DNA from: 66-474 sp964489055
GTDB taxonomy: Bacteria; Pseudomonadota; Gammaproteobacteria; Xanthomonadales; Rhodanobacteraceae
Reading direction: 5' to 3'
DNA: 52,774 bases
Assembly (NCBI GenBank): GCA_964489055.1
Contig: CAZAXF010000019.1
Location: 1-52,774, forward strand
Under the pieces are notes generated by a model that was not told where the DNA came from, did not search any database, and was given only the letters and a program-made list of their open reading frames with translations. The translations under genes and the position numbers were made by a program. Within the stretch, counting starts at the first letter, position 1; each line of letters starts with the position of its first letter. Of the stretch, positions 33,701-42,088 are shown in pieces.

Positions 33701-34359
33701 TGTTCTTCCAGCCCGACCGGATCGATGCTCGGGACTTCAGCCTCGCGCCCTCGCCAGCGCGGATCGCACACCTGCGCGCCCAGCGCATCCGCGGTTTTCC
33801 AGGTGCCCGCGAGCAGGGCGGCGGTGGCGGGATCGGCGCTGCCGCGCCGCCAGAAGTCGCGCACGATCTCGGCTTCGAGCTCGCGGATGTCCTCGATCAG
33901 CTCGGGTGCGACGAGCGCCTGCCCGGTGTCGAAGCCGAACTCGGCCAGCACGCGATGGCAAAAGCCGTGCAGGGTGCCGATGAAGGCGGTGTCGATGGCA
34001 AGGCGCGCCTCGCGGGCGCGCTTGCGGAGAGTCACGAGATCGCTGTTCGCGAGCGCCGCACGGATGACCTTGCGTATTTCACTGTCGACGTCGTCATCGT
34101 CGTTCGTATCGGTGCGCGGGTCATCCCCGCCCAGCAATTCGTCGGCGCGCACCAGGCGCTCGCGCAGGCGACCGGCGAGTTCCGCGGCGGCCGCGCGGGT
34201 GAAGGTGGCCACCACGATTTCGTCGATGGCGAGCCCGCGCTCGAGGATCAGGCGCAGGTACAGGGTCGCGATGGTGAAGGTCTTGCCCGTACCCGCGCTG
34301 GCCTCGACCACGCGGACGCCCTCCAGCGGCAGGTCCATGGCGTCGGCGGGCGCGCTCAT
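30757..34359 (-). CDS. recB: RecBCD exonuclease V subunit beta
   Basis: A 1200-residue UvrD-type 3'-5' helicase with a C-terminal nuclease, the catalytic core of RecBCD. Seen: Walker A EASAGTGKTFTIA near residue 20, FTRAAAAELAGRLR, the DEFQDTD Walker B, GDPKQAIYGFRGGD, VTIATVHAAKGLEW, and a C-terminal nuclease domain with GKIDLTF and the catalytic IIDWKTN motif followed by YDLQWLIYTLAL. The ATG at 34359 overlaps the recC stop (TGATG) and is inside the operon, so the longer frame to 34785 is rejected. The gene ends in a 4-bp overlap with recD. Confidence 0.96.
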   Translation of the reverse strand: MSAPADAMDLPLEGVRVVEASAGTGKTFTIATLYLRLILERGLAIDEIVVATFTRAAAAELAGRLRERLVRADELLGGDDPRTDTNDDDDVDSEIRKVIRAALANSDLVTLRKRAREARLAIDTAFIGTLHGFCHRVLAEFGFDTGQALVAPELIEDIRELEAEIVRDFWRRGSADPATAALLAGTWKTADALGAQVCDPRWRGREAEVPSIDPVGLEEHLARVRQTIAAWTDASLAAADDELGACFSHHGARRPRCEALRMLRTWAARERDAESDAVALGAAARFEPEACMKPASFIRHPDGELFATVRELHATLDAMRRAREAEAALPAAHLLHHARKYLEAERPRRLAERNLMGHDEAVDRLAGALADPVRGMEATQRIRARFKAALIDEFQDTDARQWQVVRTLFGKSALVLVGDPKQAIYGFRGGDVFAWLEARGHAQGEPLELRDSWRAGEGLCGAINALFSRGDAFIEAGIAHPDIRAAQPQRALLRDGKPLEALQVWWLDPDQVGHAANKEIPSKAYAEPAIQRACVNWIRDMLDGRSQLRDAQGRLEALRAKHIAVLVDSNAQAAAMQAALGRAGVAAASNLRASVYASAEAADLSLVLEALANPDDLRRARAAHASLLVGSDAATLAGSREEDAQGARLLETVSGWAAAASRHGPLAWLHGLLQTATPRLLALPDGERRVANYLQLAELLQDLHARSFGLDDLATRFGRARVEAHDDADAARLRLDNDADAVTIATVHAAKGLEWPVVLVPYAVLGHDPGPNNRDRRPRLHWYHHADHRAHVAIGPCADEAIARRALDEIRAEDVRKFYVAITRAAALCVLPYGPTSATCHSAPFHLLHVAGREAVDWLDEGLAGCETAVRQLCERAGGAVARVDLPLTAVGALRTTARDKPQMLHARTFTRSGLERDWQTWSFSRLVRGSTNAAVADPLPGAGDAEAAEPHVEDAANDTGLGGARFGTAVHAVFEQTSFDAWRDAAETPASEQALIASALRQQGLAQGDAASRCAVAVVGGFVRATLNATLPCGVRLCDVADAECRAEIEFHLTLAPARSAALFALLHRHGYQRQRSGVSAETLHGLLTGKIDLTFRHAGRFHIIDWKTNRCAPYDADAMRAEIAAHDYDLQWLIYTLALHRWLGQRLPDYDYDRHVGEVYYLFVRGMAESKGVHADRPPRELIEAMDALFAAPVEVAA

Positions 34360-37300
34360 CACGGCTCCTTCGCGACCTGCGGCAGCAGGTCCTTCGCGGC
34401 CTCGAACATCCGCGCCTGGACCCCGGGATCGGCGAAGTCGGTGCCGCGCCAAGCCACGCCGACCGCGGCTTCGTCCAGTTCCTTGCGGCCCGCGTAACGC
34501 TCGTCGGTGTCCGCGGCCTTGGCGAGGTTTTCGCTGAATTCGGCGAGGTCCGCTTCGCCCTTCTTGCGCGTGCGCCGCAGGGCATCCCACGCGGCCTTGG
34601 GAAACAGCGGCGGCGGAGCGCGCAGTCCGTCCCGCAGCGCCGCGACATAGCCGGCGAGCAAGGCGCGGGCTTGTTCGGGCGCCTGCATTTCCAGGTCGCG
34701 CGGACAGACCTTCTTGTCGAACCAGAACAGCCGGCATGCAACCGGCGCATCGGCAAGCGCGGTCGCGAACAGCATGTCGAGCCAAGCTTCGAGCGCCCGC
34801 TTGCCGTTGAGCTTGCCGGCGCTGGCGCGCACCAGTCCGGACGCGTACACATCATCGACTTTGCCGGCGATGCGCGTGCCATCGCCCAGTTGCACTTCGC
34901 CTTCGATGGCCGCCGAAGGCGCAGCACCCTTGGTGAAGTCCGCGATCCTTTCCTGCAACAGGCCCGCGCGTTCGCGGGCGACGCTGAGCGCAGCCTCGCC
35001 CAGTTCACCCGGCGGCACCCGTCCCTGCGCGCGCATCCGCACCACGTCCGCTTCGGCTCCGTGCAGCAGCGCGGTGGTCAGTTGCCAGCGCAACAGACCG
35101 TCGTCGGGATCGAGCGGCTCGAGGTCGGCTTCAGCTTCCGCGTCGCGCGGCAGGCGCAGGTCGAGACCACGTTCCAGGAAGGCGCGCGCGGGGTTGCCGA
35201 GGAAGCGCTTGAGCTCATCGAGCGTGAGGTCGGTGCCCGCATCGACCGCCGGCAATGGCGTGCCGACGAACGGCGCGGGCCGCTCGACGCTGCGCGGCCG
35301 CGTGCGTGCACCGGGCAGCCATTCGTGGCGGTAGGAAATCGGCGAGGTGTCGTCTGCGCCGAACAGCGAGGTGGCGAACGCGTGCAGCGGCGCGACACGA
35401 GGCATCAGCGCGTCACGACGCTCGCGCGCGTCTTCATCGGTCGGCGCCAGCAGGTAACCGGACTTCACCGCATCCAGCAGTTCCGCGACCACCGTGGAGG
35501 GCGGCAGTGCTTCGTTGGTATGCGCATTGCGGCCGATCCAGCTGACGTAGAACACGTCGCGCGCGGCGGCCAGCAGTTGCAGGAACAGCAGGCGGTCGTC
35601 GGCGCGCAGGTCGCGATCGCCACGCAGCGCCTCGCCAGCGCGGCGGTCGGCCGCGAGCGGATCGAGCGCGCTGGATTCGCGCCGCGGGAACGCGGCTTCG
35701 TCCATGCCGAGCAGGCAGATCACGCGGAACGGCACCACCCGCAGCGGCACCATGCCGCAGAAGGTGATGCCGCCAGTGAAGAGATGTTGCTGTGGGTCGG
35801 GCTCGTCCAGCCGGGCGCGCAGAAACGCGCGCAATTCGGTCCATTCGAGTTCGAGGTCCGGATCGGCCAGCGCGCAGTCCTCGGCAAGCTGCGCCAGAAC
35901 CGCGCGGATGCGTTCCAGCGCGCGGGCCTCGGCCAGATCGCGCGGATCCGGCTCGTACACGCTGTCGAGGATTTCGTTGAGCAGCGCCTGCCAATCCGCG
36001 GGGCGGTGCGGCTGGCGCGACAGCTCGCGCAGGCGCCGCCAAGTTTCGGTGATCGCGAGCACCGCATCCAGGTGTGCGAAGCCAGCGCCCTCGACGCCCG
36101 CGAGCGGCGCGGTATCGCCGACCAATGCATCTTCCACATCGCCGCAGGCGAAGCCCGCCACGATGCGATCGATTCCGAACGCCCAGCTGAATTCGCGGTA
36201 GTCGCCGCAATCCGCGCGTGCAGCCTTGTTCTCGCCCCAGCGCACGCCGGCCTCACGCACGCGCCGCGACAATTGTTCCAGCGCGTCGGCGTCGAGATCG
36301 AAGCGACGCATCACGCCGGGCGCGGCCAGCACGTCGAGCAGGGCGGTCGCTTCCCAGCGCGACGCCGGCGCGTCCATGAAGCCGAGGAACAACGTCACCA
36401 CTGGATGCAGCAGGGAGGTGCCGCCGTCGCCGAGATTGAACGGCAACCGGCGGTCGTCGCCGCGCGGGATTGCACCGAACACAGCCTCGATCGCCGGGCG
36501 ATACGCGGCGACGTCGGGCATCATCACCGCGACGTCGCGCGGTTGCAGGGGTGGATCGAAACGCGGGTCATCGAACAGCGCAAGCAGCGAATCGTGCAAC
36601 GTCTGCACTTCACGCAAGGGCGTGTGGCCGGCGTGGAACTGCAGCGAATCGTCGAGCAGCGCCGTGCGGTCATCGGCGCGCGGCTCGACGTGGCCCAGAA
36701 TGTCGTCGCGCACGCGGCCGAGCAAGGTGGTTCGGCTGATCTCGTTGTCGAACGCTTCGACCTCTTCGTCGGGCTGCACGTGCTCGTAGCCGTAAAGCAG
36801 TTCCACGAACTCCGCCGCCGCGCCACCGAGCGAGGTGATCAGCGGATTGCCGCCTTCCTTCTCGCGCAAGCGCTCGCGGATGGCCTTGCGCGAAGTCGGC
36901 GCGTCGCCGAGGTATTCCTTCGACGGGAGCGGCAGGTAGAAGTCGACCTCGCAATGCAGCCCCGCGACGGCCAGCATCCGCAGCACGTCCGGCGACACGT
37001 TGGCGCAGGCGAAGCAGGCGAAGCGTTTCGGCAGGCCGGGCGGCGCGGATTTGTCGGTATGTTCCCCGGGCGGGAATTCGGGGTCATGCGCGGCGAGCCA
37101 GGCCTCCACCCGCGCAGCACGCGATACGCCGCCGGTGCGCGCGAGCAGTCGCCGCCACAGCTCGGCTTGCCAGTCGCCCTCGCCCGCGCCGTGTTCCCAC
37201 GCCAGCAGCTTCCTGCGCCGATAGCCCTGCATGCGTTCGAACGCCCGCGCCAGTTCGAAGGCCAGTGCGTAACGGCGCAGGGGATCGCCTTCGGCGGCGA

Positions 37301-37640
37301 GGTACTCGCGCAGCGGCGCCAGTGCCGCGCCGTCCAGCGCGCTGCCGAGCAGGGCGTACAGGTGCCAGCGCAGCACGTCCACGTCGAACGGAGATTTCCC
37401 GGGCAGGTCGGGCTGCGCCGCGCGCAGCAGTTCCCACGCGAACTGCGCGGGCGGCGTGAACTCGACGTTGGCGATCACGCCGAGCTGTTCTGCCAGGTGC
37501 ACCTGCAGCCAGCGCTTCAGGCCCGTCTGCGGCACCAGTACGCGCGCCGGTTCCAGCGGGTTGCCGGTGGGCGTGCGCAGGCGCTCGCCCAGGGCGTCGG
37601 CGAGCCTGGCGGCATCGTTGGAGGTGTGCAGGCGGAACAT
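34359..37640 (-). CDS. recC: RecBCD exonuclease V subunit gamma
   Basis: A 1093-residue subunit that recognises the crossover hotspot sequence and splits the duplex for the two motors. It begins MFRLHTSNDAARLADALGERL, a typical RecC start, and shows VLVPQTGLKRWLQ, the AVMMPDVAAYRPAIEAVFG segment and LLGMDEAAFPRRE, with no intact helicase ATP site as expected for RecC. The ATG at 37640 is chosen over an upstream frame start at 37679. It is the first gene of recC-recB-recD. No clear promoter was identified in the upstream 300 bp, which contain repeat DNA. Confidence 0.95.
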   Translation of the reverse strand: MFRLHTSNDAARLADALGERLRTPTGNPLEPARVLVPQTGLKRWLQVHLAEQLGVIANVEFTPPAQFAWELLRAAQPDLPGKSPFDVDVLRWHLYALLGSALDGAALAPLREYLAAEGDPLRRYALAFELARAFERMQGYRRRKLLAWEHGAGEGDWQAELWRRLLARTGGVSRAARVEAWLAAHDPEFPPGEHTDKSAPPGLPKRFACFACANVSPDVLRMLAVAGLHCEVDFYLPLPSKEYLGDAPTSRKAIRERLREKEGGNPLITSLGGAAAEFVELLYGYEHVQPDEEVEAFDNEISRTTLLGRVRDDILGHVEPRADDRTALLDDSLQFHAGHTPLREVQTLHDSLLALFDDPRFDPPLQPRDVAVMMPDVAAYRPAIEAVFGAIPRGDDRRLPFNLGDGGTSLLHPVVTLFLGFMDAPASRWEATALLDVLAAPGVMRRFDLDADALEQLSRRVREAGVRWGENKAARADCGDYREFSWAFGIDRIVAGFACGDVEDALVGDTAPLAGVEGAGFAHLDAVLAITETWRRLRELSRQPHRPADWQALLNEILDSVYEPDPRDLAEARALERIRAVLAQLAEDCALADPDLELEWTELRAFLRARLDEPDPQQHLFTGGITFCGMVPLRVVPFRVICLLGMDEAAFPRRESSALDPLAADRRAGEALRGDRDLRADDRLLFLQLLAAARDVFYVSWIGRNAHTNEALPPSTVVAELLDAVKSGYLLAPTDEDARERRDALMPRVAPLHAFATSLFGADDTSPISYRHEWLPGARTRPRSVERPAPFVGTPLPAVDAGTDLTLDELKRFLGNPARAFLERGLDLRLPRDAEAEADLEPLDPDDGLLRWQLTTALLHGAEADVVRMRAQGRVPPGELGEAALSVARERAGLLQERIADFTKGAAPSAAIEGEVQLGDGTRIAGKVDDVYASGLVRASAGKLNGKRALEAWLDMLFATALADAPVACRLFWFDKKVCPRDLEMQAPEQARALLAGYVAALRDGLRAPPPLFPKAAWDALRRTRKKGEADLAEFSENLAKAADTDERYAGRKELDEAAVGVAWRGTDFADPGVQARMFEAAKDLLPQVAKEP

Positions 37641-37781
37641 GAAATGTAAACCCCGTTGGATTTTCAAGTATGCACGCAACGCGTCTCATCGATTGCGATG
37701 CTGAATGTGGGGGCGGCCAGTGCCAGATCATGCACCGCGCCATCGGATACGCTGGGAGCGGGTCGCAACGCTGGATAGACT

Positions 37782-37893
37782 CGCGCCATCCATGGCGCTC
37801 GCCCTGCGGGCCGCCTCAGGCGTTCGCGTTTGCAATCCTGCAAACGCAGTCGGGTTCCACCGCCGATAAAACCAGCGGTGGCCCCGGAATGAC
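37782..37893. repeat. Mosaic intergenic repeat between recC and an MFS gene
   Basis: GCGCCATCCATGGCGCTCGC, then GCGTTCGCGTTTGCA with CTGCAAACGCAGTC, ending in GGCCCCGGAATGAC. The same blocks occur in reverse order near 49548-49626 and the end matches the recD-lhr element. The 329-bp gap between recC and the MFS gene otherwise shows no gene. Confidence 0.75.
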
Positions 37894-37969
37894 AATTGGA
37901 GAGTGAGACCATCCAACGGGAAGTATGCACGGCGCCGGTCTCACCGGATGCGACGATTACAATGGCGCG

Positions 37970-39148
37970 ATGCGCGTGCCGCCAAGCCAGACCACGGATG
38001 CCGATTCAGGGGTGGCCGCGATCGCCGCGGCGGGCTTGGTCGCGCTGGCCGTGGCCATGGGCATCGGCCGCTTCGCCTTCACGCCGATCATGCCGATGAT
38101 GGAGGCCGACGCCGGCCTCACCCTGCGTGCGGCCAGCTGGCTCGCGGCCGCCAATTATCTCGGCTACCTGATCGGGGCGCTGTGGGCGGCGCGGCTGACG
38201 CTGACGCAGGCCGTGCGCGGCGGACTGTTGCTGATCGCGGCGGTGACCTTCGCGATGGGCCTGACCCACGGGCTGGCGCTGCAACTGGTGCTGCGGCTGG
38301 CGGCCGGCGTCGCCAGCGCCTGGGTGCTGGTGCACGTCTCGGCGTGGGCACTGGACCGGCTGCTGGCGCTGGGGCGCGCGGACGGGAACGGCATCGTTTA
38401 TGCCGGTGTCGGCGTGGGCGTCGCGGTCGCGGGGCTGGTGGTGATGGCCACCATGCACATGCGCTGGGATTCGGATCGCACCTGGCAGGTGTTCGGGGTG
38501 TTGTCGCTGCTGGTCACGCTGGCGCTGTGGCGCAGCTTCCGGAATGGCGGCGCGCGGCTACGGGAAGCGACGGATGCGCCAAGGCCACGCATTTCCTGGA
38601 CCCCCGACAAGCGGCGCCTGATGTGGTGCTACGGCGCGCTCGGCTTCGGTTACATCATCCCGGCGACCTACCTGCCGGACATGGCGCACCGCTACATCAC
38701 CGATCCGCTGGTGTTCGGCCTCGCGTGGCCGGTGTTCGGTGCCGCCTCGGCGCTCTCCACCTGGATCGCGGCGCGCTGGCTGGCGCACGTGGACGACCGC
38801 AAGCTTTGGGCCGGCTGCTACGTGCTGATGGCGATCGGCGACGCGCTGCCGGTGGCGTGGCGTTCGCTGGATGCAATCCTGATCGCGGCGTTGCTGGTCG
38901 GCGGCACCTACATGGTGGTGACGATGCAAGGCCTGCGTGAGGCCCGCCGAGCGGCAGGCGTCGAGGCCACACCGTTCATCGCGGTGATGACCGCCGCGTT
39001 CGCGATCGGCCAGATCATCGGCCCGCTTCTGGTCAGCGCCGTCGCCCACCTGCGTGACGGCTTCGCCGACGCGTTGCTGGCCGCCGCGGCGCTGGTGCTT
39101 GCGGCCGCGGTATCGCTGTGGCGCTCGGCTGAGGCAGCGCATGCGTAG
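37970..39148 (+). CDS. YbfB/YjiJ-family MFS transporter
   Basis: A 392-residue inner-membrane carrier with about twelve hydrophobic segments. The first helix MGIGRFAFTPIMPMM and the segment ANYLGYLIGALWAARL are typical of the YbfB/YjiJ family of the major facilitator superfamily. The central loop between the halves (about residues 185-205) is basic. Cargo is unknown for the family. The ATG at 37970 is preferred; an earlier ATG at 37925 would add an unlikely polar leader. It stands alone between repeat-rich gaps. Confidence 0.85.
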   Translation: MRVPPSQTTDADSGVAAIAAAGLVALAVAMGIGRFAFTPIMPMMEADAGLTLRAASWLAAANYLGYLIGALWAARLTLTQAVRGGLLLIAAVTFAMGLTHGLALQLVLRLAAGVASAWVLVHVSAWALDRLLALGRADGNGIVYAGVGVGVAVAGLVVMATMHMRWDSDRTWQVFGVLSLLVTLALWRSFRNGGARLREATDAPRPRISWTPDKRRLMWCYGALGFGYIIPATYLPDMAHRYITDPLVFGLAWPVFGAASALSTWIAARWLAHVDDRKLWAGCYVLMAIGDALPVAWRSLDAILIAALLVGGTYMVVTMQGLREARRAAGVEATPFIAVMTAAFAIGQIIGPLLVSAVAHLRDGFADALLAAAALVLAAAVSLWRSAEAAHA

Positions 39149-39225
39149 TGCGGACACCGTCCGCCGCTGCACGAAAACAAACGATGGCGCGCAGTGCGCG
39201 CCCTACGGATTCGCGGACTTGATGC

Positions 39226-39393
39226 GGGTCCCGGGCCCCTCGTCCCTCGCCCCGAATCCCGCGTCCCTCGCCCCTCGTCCCTCGTCCCTCACCCCGAATC
39301 CCGGTCCCCGGTCCCCGAGTCCCGAGTCCCGAGCCCCGAGCCCCGAGCCCCGAGTCCCGAGTCCCGAGCCCCGAGTCCCGAGTCCCGAGTCCC
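39226..39393. repeat. Long TCCCGAG-type heptanucleotide array
   Basis: About 24 near-tandem units. The first half is degenerate (CTCGTCC, CCGAATC, CGGTCCC variants), the second half is regular CGAGTCC and CGAGCCC. It ends 1 bp before the stop codon of the sulfotransferase gene, filling most of the gap between two convergent genes. Confidence 0.92.
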
Positions 39394-39394
39394 A

Positions 39395-40282
39395 CTAAAC
39401 AATCGCCACCTTGCGCAGATTGTTCTTCGGATTCAGCCAGAACGAATCGTTGACGTAGCGGTTGAACAGGTCCGGCGGCAGCACGGCTTCGCGCTTGGTC
39501 GCCGAAACCTTTGGCCGCACCGTGTGCAGGTCGCGCATGCCGAGGCGGGAATCGAATTCGCTGGCCTTGTATTCGATGTGTTCGAAATCGTGTTCGAACC
39601 ACGGCTCACCCAGGAACCTGTACAACGCCTGCATGGCGCCCTTGGGGTCGCTGGTGAGGCTGTGGTAGGTCATCAGTATCAGCCGGCCGGGTGCGTGCTG
39701 GCAGTACCAGGCTTCCTTGGTGGCCTGGAACGCGTAGCCGACCATGCCGCCGGCGTTGGCCAGGCTTTCGGTGCGTGTATACACCGTGCCGCCCGGGTTG
39801 TAGTTGAACATCTTGCTGACGGTGAGCGGTTGCTTGCGCACCAGTCGCTCGACGCTGTCCAGCACCCAGGGAATCTCGCGCACGCAGGCGATCACCTTGG
39901 CGTTCGGAAACAGCGTGGCCAGCATCGGCATCTTGCTGCACCAGCCGCGGCTGGTGTCGAACACCACGTCGGTACCGTGGAAGCCGCCGTAGTAATTCTG
40001 GAACACCCCACGCAGCACGGCCTGGCGCTGGGCGTCGTCGATGACCACGGAAAAGTCGTTCTTGCCGCTCATCGCACCCACCAGCGCGCCGACCATGTCG
40101 CAAAGCGGCCCGGTCATGCCGGCGTGGAAGCGGGGGTTCTGCTTCAGGATCGCCGACAGCAGCGTGCTGCCCGAACGCGGCAGGCCGGAGATGAAGTGCA
40201 GCTTTTGCGGCGGCTTGCCTGCGTGCGCCGGGGGAGCTTCCTTTTTCGCGGTCGGCTTGGCGGCGGCTGACTTGGCAGGCAT
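39395..40282 (-). CDS. Sulfotransferase family protein
   Basis: A 295-residue cytoplasmic protein with the PAPS-binding loop FISGLPRSGSTLLSAIL (about residues 30-46) and a second co-substrate segment VREIPWVLDSVERLV, both in the expected positions of the sulfotransferase fold, then LMTYHSLTSDPKGAMQALYRFLGEPWFEHDF near the end. The N terminus is a lysine/alanine/proline-rich tail of about 25 residues. The acceptor is not predictable; bacterial relatives sulfate carbohydrates, lipids or peptides. It follows the nicotinamide phosphoribosyltransferase gene after 69 bp on the same strand, so they may be co-transcribed, but no functional link is known to me. Confidence 0.85.
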   Translation of the reverse strand: MPAKSAAAKPTAKKEAPPAHAGKPPQKLHFISGLPRSGSTLLSAILKQNPRFHAGMTGPLCDMVGALVGAMSGKNDFSVVIDDAQRQAVLRGVFQNYYGGFHGTDVVFDTSRGWCSKMPMLATLFPNAKVIACVREIPWVLDSVERLVRKQPLTVSKMFNYNPGGTVYTRTESLANAGGMVGYAFQATKEAWYCQHAPGRLILMTYHSLTSDPKGAMQALYRFLGEPWFEHDFEHIEYKASEFDSRLGMRDLHTVRPKVSATKREAVLPPDLFNRYVNDSFWLNPKNNLRKVAIV

Positions 40283-40351
40283 CGGGGATCCTCGTGGCGT
40301 CGATCCGGGCGAGTGTATCGAAACCGCCGGCGTCGTGTGGCGCCGCGGTGG

Positions 40352-41770
40352 TCAGCCGTCCTCGCTGCGCCGGCGCACGTCGGCGAAGTGCCAATCGCGC
40401 AGCAGCTTGCCGTTTTCCCACACGGTTTCCAGCGCGTCTTCCCAGCCCTCGCCGAGTGTTGCGGTGTCGCCTTCGATCGCGTCGCCCGGCAGCGCCGCCG
40501 TCTTGAAGGTGCCGTATCCGCGGTGTCGTGCAAGGGTGAGTCGGCCGCGCTTCGAAGCCTTGCCGTGGTCGGTCACCGGATCCTTGTACACGTCGATCCA
40601 TTGGCCATCGACGCGTGCCGCGGAACACTTCAACGCAAACTTCTGCGTGTCGCGATCGAGCTTCTGCAGCAATGCGCCGCCCATTCCGAAGGCGAGGTTC
40701 TCGGCCGAATACTTCGCGTGCGTGATGCGCTCCAGGATCCGGCGGATGGATTCGGGATTCACGCCGTCGCCCTGGATCACGCGCACATGTTTGAGCACCC
40801 GGTAGCCCTTCGAATTCACGCTGCTGCCGAACGCCGCATTCAACATGCTCAGCGTGCGGTGCACCACGTCCGCCGGGTCGCCGGAATCGGGCCGCACCAC
40901 CAGCGTCGCGCCGCTCTTGATCACTTCCTCGCGCAAGCTCCCGCCCCACATCGCCTCGATCGCGTGGAACAGGTCGTAGCTGTCGGACACGCAGGCGAGA
41001 ACGGCGCCGGGTTTGGCGAACTGGCGCAGCATGTTGCGATAGGCGTCGAGCTCGCGATCCCTGCCCCACGCCGTGATGGTGCTGTGCTCGGAGGCCGGAA
41101 TGGACGTTGCCGCCATCGCCTCGCCGTAGTATTCGCGCGCCGCCAGCACCCCCAGCACCGTGTCGGTGCCGTGGAAATTCACGATGTGCGCCATCCCGCC
41201 CAGCGCCGCCGATTCCGTGCTGGACACACCGCGCGACCCGAAATCGTGCAGCTTCAACGGCAGCTCCGTTGCAGCATTGTCGCTGGTCTTTTCCAGGTAC
41301 TCGCGGATCGTCTGCTTCACGTGCCAGCTGATGGTCGCGACCGTGACCGGATACCACGCGCGCATCAGCAGCGTCTCGACGTAGGACGGCACCCAGAAGC
41401 AATCCGGGCAGGTGCTCTCGACCGTCATCAGCGCGTTGTGCGTCGGCACCACCGTGCCTTCCGCGACCGCACGGATCCTGAGCGGCAGTCGCCCGCCGTG
41501 CGCACCGATGATGTGCCGCCAGCCCGCCTCGTTGAACGGCTCGCCGTGCGCGGCGAAAAACGCCTTCGCCTCCTCGATCATCGGCGCCGTCACCGGCTTG
41601 GAGAGGTATTCCTTCAGGATCGACTGCAGCCCGAAGAACAGCGTGCGTTCGTACACCCCGCCGCGGCTTTCCAGGTAGAAAAACGTCGCGTCGATGCCCG
41701 GCGGATACTGCAGCCAGTGGCTGGCCTTGTAGCTGTCGGTGTTGAGGATGAGGTTGTCGAACGGGAGCAT
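40352..41770 (-). CDS. Nicotinamide phosphoribosyltransferase (NadV/NAMPT)
   Basis: A 472-residue enzyme that makes NMN from nicotinamide and PRPP, giving direct salvage of nicotinamide into NAD without the deamidase route. Seen: ILNTDSYKASHWLQYP at the N terminus, KLHDFGSRGVSS, the catalytic histidine in TSIPASEHSTITAWG (His229), VVRPDSGDP for phosphate binding and VIQGDGVN. Length is near that of human NAMPT. The ATG at 41770 (MLPFDNLILN) fits the family; the long upstream frame is repeat and antisense DNA. Such genes in bacteria are patchily distributed and also occur on phages, so horizontal origin is possible. Confidence 0.93.
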   Translation of the reverse strand: MLPFDNLILNTDSYKASHWLQYPPGIDATFFYLESRGGVYERTLFFGLQSILKEYLSKPVTAPMIEEAKAFFAAHGEPFNEAGWRHIIGAHGGRLPLRIRAVAEGTVVPTHNALMTVESTCPDCFWVPSYVETLLMRAWYPVTVATISWHVKQTIREYLEKTSDNAATELPLKLHDFGSRGVSSTESAALGGMAHIVNFHGTDTVLGVLAAREYYGEAMAATSIPASEHSTITAWGRDRELDAYRNMLRQFAKPGAVLACVSDSYDLFHAIEAMWGGSLREEVIKSGATLVVRPDSGDPADVVHRTLSMLNAAFGSSVNSKGYRVLKHVRVIQGDGVNPESIRRILERITHAKYSAENLAFGMGGALLQKLDRDTQKFALKCSAARVDGQWIDVYKDPVTDHGKASKRGRLTLARHRGYGTFKTAALPGDAIEGDTATLGEGWEDALETVWENGKLLRDWHFADVRRRSEDG

Positions 41771-41922
41771 CGCCGGCGCCGCGTGGAAGGCGGAAACACG
41801 AACCGTACACTGGTCGCGCCCGGCTCGTGGATCGAAATTGTAATTGCCGCCGTCCACGGGTTTCTTTCGCGTCCGCGATCGCGGGCCCTGATCAGCTTCA
41901 CGCATGACGGCTTGCCTCCCTC

Positions 41923-41961
41923 TCCCCCAAACGGTGAAGCCGTTTTGGGGGAGAGGGTGCA
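41923..41961. repeat. C-rich palindromic element upstream of the NAMPT gene
   Basis: CCCTCTCCCCCAAACGG, short loop, CCGTTTTGGGGGAGAGGG: a free-standing intergenic copy of the element found four times within lhr. It lies in the 318-bp gap between divergent genes; nothing else is recognisable there. Confidence 0.88.
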
Positions 41962-42088
41962 ACGCCAAGGCGCGTCCCGTTTCCGACCCGGGCCGGGAAA
42001 AACCTACGCCGGAACGGGCGATTGCCCGACAGCTTTTTGGCGGTGCCTGTCCATAAAATGCCCACCTCCAGGCATTCGGGGGAAAGGC

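Noticed and set aside
34671..37649. Very long plus-strand open frame (992 codons) opposite recC
   Set aside because: It lies wholly antisense to a clear RecC gene, has the composition typical of a shadow frame in high-GC DNA and shows no domain.
39226..39393. CRISPR-like array
   Set aside because: Units are 7 bp and directly tandem with no unique spacers, and no cas genes are nearby.
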